Source: CAYNEI01 sp964396185
GTDB lineage: Archaea > Thermoplasmatota > SW-10-69-26
Assembly: GCA_964396185.1 (NCBI GenBank)
Contig: CAYNEI010000010.1
Span: 16,486 to 80,485 of the forward strand
Reading direction: 5' to 3'
DNA length: 64,000 nucleotides
The notes beneath the pieces were generated by a model. It saw only the letters and a program-made list of their open reading frames with translations. It searched no databases and was not told where the DNA came from. Shown here one piece after another: positions 24,235 to 33,502 of the stretch (within the stretch, counting starts at the first letter, position 1; each line of letters begins with the position of its first letter). The translations under genes and the position numbers were made by a program.

Positions 24235-25427
24235 TGTCCAGGACCACGGCGCTGCTCGTCCTCCTCCTGCTCGTGGTTCCAGCGGTGCCTGTGATCGCCC
24301 AGGCCGACCAGGGCCTTGGGGTGACGCCTGCCGAGGTGGAGATCGCCACGGGGCAACCCGGGGAGGCCTACCGGGCGATCGTGGAGATCCAGAACGAGTT
24401 CGACTCCGAGACGCGCATCGAGCTCAAGCCAACCGGCGAGGTGGGCGCCTGGACCACCACGGATCATGCGGACAGCTTCACGATCCCGGCTCGCACCCAC
24501 GAGCGCGTCGAGCTGACGATCCGCATCCCCTCCGGTGCTGTCAACGGCTCCTACCAGGGACAGCTCCAGGTGACCGCGGACCCCAAGGAGCAACCGTCGG
24601 GCTCCGGCGCATCGATCCAGTACGCGGTAGCCGTGCTGCTCAACGTGACCATCGGCGGCCAGCCCGTCCGCGATCTGGTCTGGGGGGAGGCCACCGCCGA
24701 GGACGTCGAGATCGGCTCCAGCCCCCAAGTGAGCGCGCGCGTGCTCAACAGCGGCAACGTGCGCGACACCGCCCGCGCCCAGGCCACCATCACGCCGCTG
24801 AACGGCTCGACCGAGCTGGCGACAGCCACCGGTGAGCTGCGCCTGGATCCCGGCCAGGAGGGCATGCTCGACTTCCCGTTCGATCACGCGCTGCCTGAGG
24901 GCCAGTACCAGGTGCACCTCGAGGAGGATGGTGGGGATTTCGAGGCGACCCTCTCCTTCAAGGTGGTGCCCCCGGGCGTGCTAGGCAAGGACGGGACCCT
25001 GCGCTTCATCAGCCATGAGCCCTGGGTGGCCGTGGACCGACCCGTCGAGATCGCCGGGGTCTTCGAGAACACCGGCACCTCGCGCATCGCGCGCGCGACC
25101 TTCACCGCACGCATCCTGCTGGACGGCGAGCTCGTGGGCGCGCTGGAGAGCCAGCCCCGGGTCCTGGAGGCCGGGCACCTGGTGAACTTGACCGACGTCT
25201 TCACGCCTGATCAGCCCGGCACGTACCACATCGAGGGCACGGTCACCTACGATGGCTTCCAGACGGACCAGAAGACCTCCATCCTGAACGTCCAAGGCGA
25301 TGCGCCTGGGGATGCTGGCCTGGTCCGAGGCATCGCCGCCTACCTCCTCATGGGCCTGCTGGCGCTGGCCGGGCTCGTCTACCTGATCGCTCGGCTCCGG
25401 CCCCACGACGACGGGGACGGCGAGTAG
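24231..25427 (+). CDS. Membrane-anchored CARDB/NEW3-like surface protein
   Basis: 398 residues. A signal peptide (TALLVLLLLVVPAVPVIAQA) is followed by three immunoglobulin-like domains: GVTPAEVEIATGQPGEAYR, then VSARVLNSGNVRDTARAQ, then VAVDRPVEIAGVFENTGTSR (CARDB-like). A single C-terminal helix, AYLLMGLLALAGLVYLIARL, ends in a short charged tail, so it is a type I membrane protein with the domains outside. The ATG at 24231 overlaps the previous stop. The layout, small exported sandwich proteins plus one anchored multi-domain partner, resembles WxL/DUF916 clusters of Gram-positive bacteria in architecture. Confidence 0.75.
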   Translation: MMSRTTALLVLLLLVVPAVPVIAQADQGLGVTPAEVEIATGQPGEAYRAIVEIQNEFDSETRIELKPTGEVGAWTTTDHADSFTIPARTHERVELTIRIPSGAVNGSYQGQLQVTADPKEQPSGSGASIQYAVAVLLNVTIGGQPVRDLVWGEATAEDVEIGSSPQVSARVLNSGNVRDTARAQATITPLNGSTELATATGELRLDPGQEGMLDFPFDHALPEGQYQVHLEEDGGDFEATLSFKVVPPGVLGKDGTLRFISHEPWVAVDRPVEIAGVFENTGTSRIARATFTARILLDGELVGALESQPRVLEAGHLVNLTDVFTPDQPGTYHIEGTVTYDGFQTDQKTSILNVQGDAPGDAGLVRGIAAYLLMGLLALAGLVYLIARLRPHDDGDGE

Positions 25428-25484
25428 GAACCAGCCTTCTCGGAGGGGCAAGCTTCGTGAACCCGCAGCTGCTACGCGGGCTCG

Positions 25485-26312
25485 ATGGGCCAGACGATCG
25501 TCCAGGTCGACGCGTTCACCGACGAGCCCTACACCGGCAACCCGGCAGCAGTCTGCGTGCTCGACGAGGAGGCTGAGGACGCGTGGATGCAGCGCGTGGC
25601 CAGCGAGATGAACCTCAGCGAGACGGCCTTCCTCCACCCGACCCAGACCGGCTGGCGGCTGCGCTGGTTCACGCCGGCCACCGAGGTGGACCTCTGCGGG
25701 CACGCCACCTTGGCTGCGGCGCATGTCCTGTGGGACGATGGCTACGAGGAGCCCTCGGAGGCGCTTGTGTTCGAGACCAACAGCGGCCCGCTCACGTGCG
25801 TGCGCGAGGAGGACGAGGGCTGGATCGCCATGGACTTCCCCAGCGTGCCCCCGTGGGAGACCGACGTGCCCAAGGTGCTGCCGGAGGCCTTGGGCGAGGA
25901 CCCCGCCTGGCTCGGCACGAACCGCCTCGACCTCATCGTGGTCTACAACGACCCCGCACAGGTCCGGGAGCTCGAGCCGAACATGGAGCTGCTCAAGGAG
26001 ATCCCCTACCGCGGCGTGGCGGTCACCAGCGTACCCGATGCCCCGGCCCAGGCCTCTGGTGCAGATTTCGTCAGCCGGTTCTTCGCGCCGCGGCTGGGCG
26101 TGCCAGAGGACCCCGTCACCGGCTCGGTCCACTGCGCGCTGGGCCCGTACTGGTGCAACCGGCTTGGCCGGGACGTGGTCACCGGCCTCCAGGTCAGCAA
26201 CCGGCCCGGCAAGGTCCGTGTGCGCAAGCGCGAGAAGGCCCGGGTGGATCTCATCGGCCAAGCGGTCACGGTCATGCGCGGGGAGCTCGTGGACTTGACC
26301 AAAACGTCTTGA
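25485..26312 (+). CDS. PhzF-family isomerase/epimerase
   Basis: 275 residues, full length for the PhzF family. The N-terminal half has VDAFTDEPYTGNPAAVC and NLSETAFLHP, whose Glu is the conserved catalytic acid/base. RWFTPATEVDLCGHATLAA is the substrate-binding signature, and the second half carries DPVTGSVHCALGPYW. Members are cofactor-free isomerases acting on diverse small molecules; the substrate here is unknown. It lies between the surface operon and the thiolase gene, 24 nt before the latter. Confidence 0.9.
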   Translation: MGQTIVQVDAFTDEPYTGNPAAVCVLDEEAEDAWMQRVASEMNLSETAFLHPTQTGWRLRWFTPATEVDLCGHATLAAAHVLWDDGYEEPSEALVFETNSGPLTCVREEDEGWIAMDFPSVPPWETDVPKVLPEALGEDPAWLGTNRLDLIVVYNDPAQVRELEPNMELLKEIPYRGVAVTSVPDAPAQASGADFVSRFFAPRLGVPEDPVTGSVHCALGPYWCNRLGRDVVTGLQVSNRPGKVRVRKREKARVDLIGQAVTVMRGELVDLTKTS

Positions 26313-26335
26313 AGGGCCTCCACCTACCGGGCACC

Positions 26336-27529
26336 ATGGCAGACGAGGTCGTTCTCGCCAGCGCCGTTCGAACACCCATCGGGAAGTTCATGGGCCAACT
26401 CTCAGGCTACACTGCCCCCGAGCTCGGTGCTCTGATCGTCGAGGAGACCGTGCGCCGCAGCGGGATCGATGGCGACCTCGTCGACGAGGTCATCCTGGGC
26501 AACGTCATCCAGGCCGGCTCGGGCCAGAACCTCGCCCGCCAGGCCGCGCTCAACGGTGGCCTGCCAGCCACCGTGGCCGCCTTCACCGTGAACAAGGTCT
26601 GCGGCTCCAGCCTCAAGGCTGTCATGCTGGCCGACCAAGCCATCCGCCTCGGCCAGGCCGATGCCATCCTGGCCGGCGGTGTCGAGTCCATGACCAACGC
26701 GCCCCACCTGCTTCCAAACGCGCGCCGGGGTCTACGCCTGGGCGATGCCACGCTCATCGACTCCATGATCTACGACGGCCTGCGCGACCCGTTCAACGAC
26801 ATCCATATGGGCGAGACCGGGGAGATCGTGGCCGAGGAGCACGGCATCACGCGCGAGCAGGCCGACACGTTCAGCGCCCGCAGCCACGAGCGCGCGTGGA
26901 AGGCCACCGAGAGCGGCTGGTTCAAGGACGAACTCATGCCCGTGGAAGCCCGGCCGTCGGGTCGCGCCAAGGACGCTGCGGGTACCATGGAGGCCGACGA
27001 GGGCATCCGGGCCAGCACCGAGCCGAGCACGCTGGCCAGCCTGCGCCCGGTCTTCCGCAGCGACGGCATCGTCACGGCTGGCAACGCGAGCCAGCTCTCC
27101 GATGGCGCCTCGGCCACCATGGTCACGAGCCGCTCCTTCGCCGAGGAGCACGGCCTCCCCATCCAGGCCACGATCCAAGGCTACGCCACCGCAGGCGTGG
27201 AGCCCGAGCGGGTCATGAGCGCGCCCATCCCGGGCACGCGCAAGCTCATGGAGCAGCTCGATCTGGCCGTGGACGACGTCGATCTCTTCGAGCACAACGA
27301 GGCCTTCGCCACGGCCAGCTGTGCGGTGCGCGCCCAGCTCGAGATCCCCGACGAGAAGTTCAACATCACCGGCGGCGCCGTCGCGCTCGGCCACCCGCTG
27401 GGCGCCTCGGGCGCTCGCGTGCTCACCACGCTGCTCTACAACCTCCACCGCACCGGCGGCGAGCGCGGCCTGGCCACCCTGTGCCTTGGTGGCGGCAACA
27501 GCGTGCAGATGGTCATCACGACCGAGTAG
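26336..27529 (+). CDS. Acetyl-CoA C-acetyltransferase (thiolase)
   Basis: 397 residues from the ATG at 26336. Biosynthetic/degradative thiolase signatures are complete: the acylated Cys in NKVCGSSLKAV, the His in EHNEAFA, GGAVALGHPLGASGAR and the second catalytic Cys in TLCLGGGNSVQM. It condenses two acetyl-CoA to acetoacetyl-CoA or cleaves 3-ketoacyl-CoA. The sequence looks like the bacterial AtoB/PhaA type rather than the archaeal mevalonate-pathway thiolase, pointing to fatty-acid or acetoacetyl-CoA metabolism. No other beta-oxidation gene is adjacent. Confidence 0.92.
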   Translation: MADEVVLASAVRTPIGKFMGQLSGYTAPELGALIVEETVRRSGIDGDLVDEVILGNVIQAGSGQNLARQAALNGGLPATVAAFTVNKVCGSSLKAVMLADQAIRLGQADAILAGGVESMTNAPHLLPNARRGLRLGDATLIDSMIYDGLRDPFNDIHMGETGEIVAEEHGITREQADTFSARSHERAWKATESGWFKDELMPVEARPSGRAKDAAGTMEADEGIRASTEPSTLASLRPVFRSDGIVTAGNASQLSDGASATMVTSRSFAEEHGLPIQATIQGYATAGVEPERVMSAPIPGTRKLMEQLDLAVDDVDLFEHNEAFATASCAVRAQLEIPDEKFNITGGAVALGHPLGASGARVLTTLLYNLHRTGGERGLATLCLGGGNSVQMVITTE

Positions 27530-27653
27530 GGATCTAGCTGCTTTGGTCCGACCCGAACCACCAAATAGCGTCCACGCTGTGCCCTTGTGAGGCTGTCCCA
27601 CGGGGGCGTGGCGAGCCGCTGCTCCCCAGCGACGGCGAGACGAGGTTGGACCC

Positions 27654-30323
27654 ATGGGAGCACAGAAGCGAGCCGTCTTGGCCGTGTTGGCTGCTGCGAT
27701 CACCCTCACCGCGGGGTTGAGCAGCGTGGCCAGCACGTACCACGAACCCGAGCCTGCACCTGAGACCGAGATCACCATCGTGCGGGACCAGTTCGGGGTC
27801 CCGCACGTCTACGGCGAGACCGCCGAGGATGTGAGCTACGGCGCCGGGTACGCCTTGGCCGAGGATCGGCTCTGGCAGATGCACGTCTTCCGGCTCATCG
27901 GCAAAGGCGAGCTCAGCGAGCTCCTGGGCCCCCTGGTGCTGGACATCGACCGGGACATCCGCTTCTTCACCTACACCGAGGAGGAGCGCCAGGCCCGCTT
28001 CAACGCCATGCCAGACCACCTCCAAGCCATGCTGGAGGGCTTCCGGGACGGCATCAACGCACGCATCGACGAGCTCGAGAAGAACCCCGAGCTCGTGCCC
28101 TTCGAGTTCGCCGAGTTCGGGGAGTGGCCCACCCGCCCCTGGACGGTCACGGACTCCATCGGGCTCCAGGACGTGCTCATCCTCGCCTTCGGCGCCGGCG
28201 GTGGCAGGGAGCTCAGACACGCAGCGCTGCTGGACGAGCTGATCGAGGACCACGGCAAGGCCGAGGGGCTCGAGATCTTCGACGACCTGATCCGCACCGT
28301 GGACAACGACGGCCCCGTCACCGTCCCCCGCGGCTACGACTACGCGAACGAGAGCGCCGCCACCCGCATCGCGGAGGCCGAGGCCAAGCGCGGCCTCAAC
28401 CCGGATGCCCGCCTCGGGCTCACCCCGGACCAGGGCGACCTGCTCGACGTGATCCCAGGGCCGGCGGCCGACACCACGCTCCCCGAGCAGACCCGGGGCA
28501 CCCTGGAGCAGCTCGCGCTCATCCCGGACATGGACGCGGCCATGGAGGGCTTCGAGGAGCTCGAGCGCATGCGCGCGGCCTTCGAGCGCGTGTTCACCTT
28601 CGGATCCAACGCCCAGATCGTGGGCCCCGAGCTCAGCGAGACCGGCAACGCGCTCCAGACCGGTGGCCCCCAAGTGGGCTACCTCCTGCCCCAGTGGCTG
28701 GCTGACTTCGGCCTGCACAGCGAGGACGGGCTCTTGGACGCCACAGGCATGACCTTCGCGGGTGCCGGGCCCGCGGTGCTCATCGGTCGTGGCACCGGGT
28801 ACGCCTGGACCACCACTACGGGCTCGAGCGATCTCATGGACACCTACATCGAGGAGCTCAACCCGACCAACCCCCGCCAGTACCTCTTCGATCCCGATGG
28901 CGCGGGGCCCCAGCCGGCTCAGTGGGAGACCATGGAGTGTCGCACGGAGACCTACGCGTTCAAGGGCGTACCGTTCGACTCCGAGGAGCTCTGCCGGACC
29001 CGGCATGGTCCAGTGGTCAGCGTCGACGAGGCCAACGACGTGGCCTACAGCCTACGCTATGCCTGGTTCAACCGGGAGACCCAGACCGTGGAGGGTTTCT
29101 TCGGCTACAACCACGTTGAGTCCGTGGAGGACTTCGGCACATTCGCGAACTACCTGGCCAGCAACCACAACATGTTCTACACCGATGACCAGGGCAACTA
29201 CGGCTTCTGGCACCCGGGCAACTTCCCGCTGCGCGCACCAGGCGTGGACCTCCGGTTGCCCCAGGACGGCACGGGGACCAGCGAGTGGCAAGGCCTGGTG
29301 CCCGTCCAAGAGACACCGCACGCGGTGAACTTCGAGCGCGGCTGGCTGGCCAACTGGAACAACATGCCTGCCGAGGACTGGCCCCGGGAGCGCGCCTACG
29401 ACCCCTTCGACAACGCGAACTCGCTCCACCGGACCATCGATCCAGACCAGGGAGCCGTGGCCGACCCGGACGGTGGCCTGGTCAACCCGGACCGGGCGCT
29501 GGACTTCCAGGACCTCAACGGCAACCTCCGGTACGCCGCCTTCCAGGACCACCAGCTCACGGCCTTCGGCCCCTTGCTCCCGGATGCAGCTGACCTTGAG
29601 ACCGACCTGGCCCAAGAGGCCCTGGCCGAGCTCGAGGCGTGGGATGGGTTCTTGAACGACCCGGACGGCGATGGGCTCTACCACGCCGGCACCACGATCC
29701 TGGACGCCTGGGCCGACCGGCTGCCGGGTGCGATGTTCAACGATGATCTCGGTGACAAGGCGGGCTGGGCCGGCAAGGAGCTGACCTGGCACGTGCTCAG
29801 CCCCGCATCGAGCCTGGCGCTCAGCCGGGACTACCTCAACGGCGAGGACCCGGGTGCGTTCACCGCTCGCGTCTTCGAGGCCGCCGTGGCCAGCCTCTCC
29901 AGCCAATACGACAACGAGGACCCATCCAGCTGGCAGGAGGCCGTGGACATGGAGCACTACCAACGGCTCAACGCCGACCTGTTCACCGACATCCTCATCG
30001 GCGAGGCCGGCGTGGACAACGGCCCCGACCACGGCATCCCGGGCGACGTGCGCGACCACATCGACATGGACCGCGGCACCTACAACCACATCGTCGCCTA
30101 CCAGACCCCGCCGACCGGCACCGGCGTGCTGGGTGAGGCGGTGGCCAAGGCGGGCAGCGTGATCCCGCCAGGCCAGTCCGGCTACATCGATCTCACCGGC
30201 CAGGAGGATGCCCACTACGAGGACCAGCTTGAGCTCTACGAAGAGTGGCGCTACAAGCCCATGCCCATGACCCTGGACCAGGCGCGCGGGCTGGCGGAGT
30301 CCGAGGTGGTCTTGACCCGGTAG
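27654..30323 (+). CDS. Secreted penicillin acylase-family Ntn hydrolase
   Basis: 889 residues. A signal peptide (QKRAVLAVLAAAITLTAGLSS) is followed by the alpha chain (ITIVRDQFGVPHVYG, GYALAEDRLWQMHVFRLIGKGELSE). The autocatalytic processing site is TFGSNAQ, making Ser318 the N-terminal nucleophile of the beta chain. GTGYAWTTTTG and the NHNMFYTDDQGNYGFWHPG region are beta-chain hallmarks. The enzyme hydrolyses amide bonds, perhaps of N-acyl amino acids, homoserine lactones or penicillins; the true substrate is not shown. The usual SNAW tryptophan is replaced by Gln. GAGGT lies 8 nt before the ATG. Confidence 0.92.
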   Translation: MGAQKRAVLAVLAAAITLTAGLSSVASTYHEPEPAPETEITIVRDQFGVPHVYGETAEDVSYGAGYALAEDRLWQMHVFRLIGKGELSELLGPLVLDIDRDIRFFTYTEEERQARFNAMPDHLQAMLEGFRDGINARIDELEKNPELVPFEFAEFGEWPTRPWTVTDSIGLQDVLILAFGAGGGRELRHAALLDELIEDHGKAEGLEIFDDLIRTVDNDGPVTVPRGYDYANESAATRIAEAEAKRGLNPDARLGLTPDQGDLLDVIPGPAADTTLPEQTRGTLEQLALIPDMDAAMEGFEELERMRAAFERVFTFGSNAQIVGPELSETGNALQTGGPQVGYLLPQWLADFGLHSEDGLLDATGMTFAGAGPAVLIGRGTGYAWTTTTGSSDLMDTYIEELNPTNPRQYLFDPDGAGPQPAQWETMECRTETYAFKGVPFDSEELCRTRHGPVVSVDEANDVAYSLRYAWFNRETQTVEGFFGYNHVESVEDFGTFANYLASNHNMFYTDDQGNYGFWHPGNFPLRAPGVDLRLPQDGTGTSEWQGLVPVQETPHAVNFERGWLANWNNMPAEDWPRERAYDPFDNANSLHRTIDPDQGAVADPDGGLVNPDRALDFQDLNGNLRYAAFQDHQLTAFGPLLPDAADLETDLAQEALAELEAWDGFLNDPDGDGLYHAGTTILDAWADRLPGAMFNDDLGDKAGWAGKELTWHVLSPASSLALSRDYLNGEDPGAFTARVFEAAVASLSSQYDNEDPSSWQEAVDMEHYQRLNADLFTDILIGEAGVDNGPDHGIPGDVRDHIDMDRGTYNHIVAYQTPPTGTGVLGEAVAKAGSVIPPGQSGYIDLTGQEDAHYEDQLELYEEWRYKPMPMTLDQARGLAESEVVLTR

Positions 30324-30335
30324 CCGGGAGGCTGA

Positions 30336-30683
30336 CTACTCGGTACCCGCGGGGCTGCTGTCGGCCCAGGCCACCAGGTCCTCCTCGGTGAGGCCGACGC
30401 CGGCCTCGGCCTCGAGCCGGTCGCGCTCTTCGCCGCCAGCGTACGCCACCAAGGTCGGGATCGTCTCGATCCCCCAGGCCTCCCAGCGCGGATCCTCCGG
30501 ATGCGAGATGTTGGCCGCGACGAGCTCGTCGTCGAAGGCCTTCTTGTTCTCCCGGAAGACGGGCATGAAGGCCTCGCAGAACGGGCACCAGTCAGCGTAG
30601 AAAAGCACGACAACGGGCTTGTCCCGTCCGATCCTGTCCGTCAGCGCCGTCTCGCTGAGCTGAGGCACGCCCGGGTCGAGCAT
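30336..30683 (-). CDS. Thioredoxin-like protein
   Basis: 115 residues with one thioredoxin fold. The redox motif is WCPFC in VVLFYADWCPFCEAFMP, and the cis-proline is in IETIPTLVAY. No signal peptide is present, so it is cytoplasmic. It could reduce PrxQ or support the ribonucleotide reductase, but that is inference. The start overlaps the stop of the zinc-ribbon gene by one base (TGATG), so the two are translationally coupled. Confidence 0.9.
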   Translation of the reverse strand: MLDPGVPQLSETALTDRIGRDKPVVVLFYADWCPFCEAFMPVFRENKKAFDDELVAANISHPEDPRWEAWGIETIPTLVAYAGGEERDRLEAEAGVGLTEEDLVAWADSSPAGTE

Positions 30684-30850
30684 CAGGTCACCCCATCGGT
30701 CGCTTCTGTTTCGTCGTCGCAGTCCGGGCAGACGTAGTCATCCACCGCGGGTGCTCGATGAGAGGCCTGGTCCTCGATGCGCCTCAGCAAGGCGAGCTCG
30801 AGCACGACCCCGCAGTACCGGCACACACCGCTGTCCGTACGGATGCTCAT
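30683..30850 (-). CDS. Small zinc-ribbon protein coupled to thioredoxin
   Basis: 55 residues from the ATG at 30850, with two CxxC knuckles: VCRYCGVV near the N-terminus and YVCPDCDDE near the C-terminus. This is the pattern of a single zinc ribbon. No other domain is present. The stop codon overlaps the thioredoxin start, so their functions may be linked, for example in a metal- or redox-sensing role. The open frame extends 23 codons upstream but has no support there. Confidence 0.65.
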   Translation of the reverse strand: MSIRTDSGVCRYCGVVLELALLRRIEDQASHRAPAVDDYVCPDCDDETEATDGVT

Positions 30851-30923
30851 AGCCCGCCAGCATCCGGGGCCCCGATGAACGTATGGGCGCCTCCCACGGC
30901 CTGGCCGGCGAGCATGCAATATC

Positions 30924-30950
30924 GTTCGTCTTCAAACGAACGTTTTTACG
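30924..30950 (+). promoter_or_regulatory. Palindromic operator abutting the TATA box of the regulator gene
   Basis: GTTCGT-CTTCAA-ACGAAC (30924-30941) is a perfect 6-bp inverted repeat that runs straight into the TATA-like CGTTTTTACG at 30941-30950. The gene downstream is a winged-helix regulator, so autoregulation at this site is likely. Confidence 0.5.
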
Positions 30951-30983
30951 TGTGGACCGTCTCAGCTCCCTGTAGCCAACCCC

Positions 30984-31706
30984 ATGCCCACGTCCAACTT
31001 CGATATCTACGAGTGCCAAGGCCAGTACCTCGCCATCACGAGCGACGTCCGTCGCAGCATCCTCGAAGCGCTGGCCAGCGGTGGCAAACAGCTACCGGAG
31101 CTCGTCGAGATCACCGGCAAGTCCAAGCCGACCCTCTCCAGCATCCACATGAAGGAGCTGCTCGAGCAGAAGGTCATCACCGAGGAGATCCACCCAGAGG
31201 ATAGCCGGCGCAAGATCTACAAGCTCGCGGGCCGCAAGATCGGGTCCTCCAACGTGCCCCTGGACACGCTGCGCGAGGCGGTCAAGGAGTACGTGACGGT
31301 GGCGCCTATGGCCGCCAGGTTCCCGCTATCCGTCACCTTCAGCGCCTTGGCGGCTGCTCCCGCATCGGCAAGCCTCCCCGCGTTGCGCGCCCAGGCGCAC
31401 CATCTCGGGCTGCTCGTTGGACAGGTCTTGGAGCTGGGATCCGACGGGGATCCGCTGCTTGAGATCGGCAAGCTGCTCGAGCGCGAGGGCCTGGCCAAGC
31501 TCGTACGGCTCGAGCTCGAGGGCCAACCGCGCTTGGTCGTCGAGGGGATGTCGCCAGGGCAGGGGGGTGCAGCGTGCGAGCGCGAAGGTGGTTTGCTCGC
31601 GGGCTTCGCTGAGGGGTTGCTGGCCGCACGTGGGCACGAGCAAGCCGCTCTGGCTGTCAGCTCCGATGCCGTCGGGCTCCACACCTTCACCCTCGAGCGA
31701 CCCTAA
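30984..31706 (+). CDS. ArsR-type winged-helix regulator with C-terminal V4R-like sensor domain
   Basis: 240 residues. The N-terminal 90 residues form a winged helix (SDVRRSILEALASGGKQLPE, SKPTLSSIHMKELLEQKVI, RRKIYKLAG). The C-terminal part has VRLELEGQPRLVVEGMSPG, a Cys in AACEREGG and LLAGFAEGLLAARG, resembling V4R-type small-molecule or redox sensor domains; that match is tentative. The ATG at 30984 is about 38 nt from the TATA box. It may act on its own promoter and on the DUF4383 gene downstream, which also has a GAACGTTC palindrome near its start. Confidence 0.7.
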   Translation: MPTSNFDIYECQGQYLAITSDVRRSILEALASGGKQLPELVEITGKSKPTLSSIHMKELLEQKVITEEIHPEDSRRKIYKLAGRKIGSSNVPLDTLREAVKEYVTVAPMAARFPLSVTFSALAAAPASASLPALRAQAHHLGLLVGQVLELGSDGDPLLEIGKLLEREGLAKLVRLELEGQPRLVVEGMSPGQGGAACEREGGLLAGFAEGLLAARGHEQAALAVSSDAVGLHTFTLERP

Positions 31707-31725
31707 CTGTTGCTCGCTGACAAAA

Positions 31726-31748
31726 CGTTTATAGTCTACCGAACGTTC
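31726..31748 (+). promoter_or_regulatory. TATA box and palindrome upstream of the DUF4383 gene
   Basis: CGTTTATAG (31726-31734) is followed by GAACGTTC (31741-31748), an 8-bp palindrome close to the expected transcription start. The same GAACGTT string occurs in the operator at 30938-30944. Confidence 0.45.
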
Positions 31749-31767
31749 TTGGGGTCGGAGACGAACG

Positions 31768-32220
31768 ATGCCCCCTGAAACAGCCACAGCCCCCCGGACC
31801 GACGCTGGTACAACGAACCCGATCGCGAACGTGAACCTCTACTGGCGGGTCAGCGGGATCGCGCTTGCCGCCGTCGCCCTGCTCGGCATCATCGTGAACA
31901 CCATCGGAGGCAACAACGCCTACGTGCCCGATGTCGCTTTCATGGAGAGCTTCCTGGTCTTCGACTGGACCCACAACGTCGTCCACGTCGTCCTGGCAGC
32001 CATCGCCCTCACGTTCGGGTTCGGCAACTTCAGCGATACGCTCTCGGCCAACATGGCCAAGGTCATCGGTGTGACCTACCTTGGCCTCGGTGTGCTCGGC
32101 TTCGTGCCTGCCGTGGTCGACGAGCTGGACTCGCTTCTGGCCCTGCACCTCGAGACCGGTGAGAACCTCATCCACATCACCCTCGGTGCCTGGGGTGCCT
32201 ACGCCGGGTTCTCGAGCTGA
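31768..32220 (+). CDS. DUF4383-type four-helix membrane protein
   Basis: 150 residues with four predicted membrane helices: VSGIALAAVALLGIIVNTI, VVHVVLAAIALTFGFG, VIGVTYLGLGVLGFVPAVV and NLIHITLGAWGAYAGF. The HNVVHVVLA and ENLIHITLGAWG segments match the DUF4383 pattern. The function is unknown; members are often found in stress- or envelope-related contexts. It is probably controlled by the regulator encoded just upstream. Confidence 0.78.
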   Translation: MPPETATAPRTDAGTTNPIANVNLYWRVSGIALAAVALLGIIVNTIGGNNAYVPDVAFMESFLVFDWTHNVVHVVLAAIALTFGFGNFSDTLSANMAKVIGVTYLGLGVLGFVPAVVDELDSLLALHLETGENLIHITLGAWGAYAGFSS

Positions 32221-32226
32221 TCGACC

Positions 32227-33483
32227 TCACCCGCTCTGTAAGCCTTCCCGGATGTCCACGCGCTCGAGCCCGCGGGTGGCCTGCCGGGTGACAACGAGCG
32301 CGGCCAGGCTCACGCCCACGGCCACCACGAGGAACGGCCAGAGGTTCAGGTTCCACGGGATCCGCGCTGAGACCCCTGACAGCGTGACCGAGAGCGGTGG
32401 GGCCAGCCAGCCGAGCAGCAGCCCACCGATCAGCGCGACGGCGGCGGCCGCCCCCACGATGGCCAGCACGCTGACCACGTAGGCCCGGCGCATGAGCTTG
32501 CCTGGGATCCCGATGGCGCGCAGGGCGGCGATGTGCTCGCGCTCGCCCTGGATGCGGCGGTGGACCTCGTAGCCCAGCCAGATCATGAGTAGGCCCGTGT
32601 AGAGAACGAGCTGGAGGGTCGTGAGTGCGAGCACGATGACCATCATGCCGCCCAGGTAGTTGAGCGCGTAGTCCCGGGGCGTCGTCGATTCAAGGCCCTG
32701 CTCGTCGGCCTGGTTGGCAAGCGGCTTGGTCCCTTCGCCGTGGACCACGAGCGCGTTGGCCACGGGGTCGCCAGGCGCGTGTCCTTCCACCTGGCGCACC
32801 CACTGGATCGGTGCGAAGGCGATGAACTTGTCCACCGGTTCCAGACCGGTCTCGTACACCCCCACGATCACGGCATCGATGGCGATGGGGAACCGCAGGC
32901 CGCCCCGCTCGCCAGGGGTCCGCCCACTGCTCAGGGTCAACGTCTCGTTGAACGTCGGCGAGCCGTCGTCTGTGAACGTGGCACCCAGCCGCTCAGCCAC
33001 ATGCCGGCCCACCACCAGCGGCGCGTAGACCTCGCCGGTCTCAGGATCCGTTGCGTCCATGCCCTCGAAGATGGCACCCTGGACGAGGTGGTCTTCGAGG
33101 CCGGCTCGCTCGCTGGCCAAGCTCCCATCCATGCCGAGCAGCAAGCCCGCGCTCCAGTTCTGGACCTGGCTCCCGCGCACGGTCACGTAGTTGGACTCGA
33201 AGCGAGGTGCCACCACGGTCCCGCGGGGAGGGTCGAGCTCATCCGTGACGTTGCGCACATCCGGCCAGAGGGTGCCCTGGGTGACCTCGGTCCCTCCCTC
33301 GGTGATGCGGAGATCGCCTGTGATGGTGTCCCGCAGCGGCTCCGTAAGCGCCTGCTCGCCGCCGCTCGAGATCATCGCCAGGGCCAACAGGCCCAGGAAG
33401 CTGACGGCGAAGGCGCTGAAGAGCACGAGGTTCTGGCGGGCGTGCCCACGCAAGAGCCCGCGGGAGAGCAGACCCGAGACCAC
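32227..33483 (-). CDS. FtsX-like permease of an ABC transporter
   Basis: 418 residues with the MacB/FtsX-type layout: an N-terminal helix (LVLFSAFAVSFLGLLALAMI), a large extracytoplasmic domain (residues about 45-270), then three C-terminal helices (GGMMVIVLALTTLQLVLYTG, VVSVLAIVGAAAAVALIGGL and FLVVAVGVSLAALVV). IQGEREHIAALRAIGIPG before the third-last helix is the coupling motif of the family. The partner ATPase is divergent at 33545. Such systems export lipoproteins or peptides or transmit mechanical signals; the substrate here is unknown. It starts with GTG at 33483. Confidence 0.85.
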   Translation of the reverse strand: MVSGLLSRGLLRGHARQNLVLFSAFAVSFLGLLALAMISSGGEQALTEPLRDTITGDLRITEGGTEVTQGTLWPDVRNVTDELDPPRGTVVAPRFESNYVTVRGSQVQNWSAGLLLGMDGSLASERAGLEDHLVQGAIFEGMDATDPETGEVYAPLVVGRHVAERLGATFTDDGSPTFNETLTLSSGRTPGERGGLRFPIAIDAVIVGVYETGLEPVDKFIAFAPIQWVRQVEGHAPGDPVANALVVHGEGTKPLANQADEQGLESTTPRDYALNYLGGMMVIVLALTTLQLVLYTGLLMIWLGYEVHRRIQGEREHIAALRAIGIPGKLMRRAYVVSVLAIVGAAAAVALIGGLLLGWLAPPLSVTLSGVSARIPWNLNLWPFLVVAVGVSLAALVVTRQATRGLERVDIREGLQSG

Positions 33484-33502
33484 ACGGTTCGACGGTCGGC
33501 TT

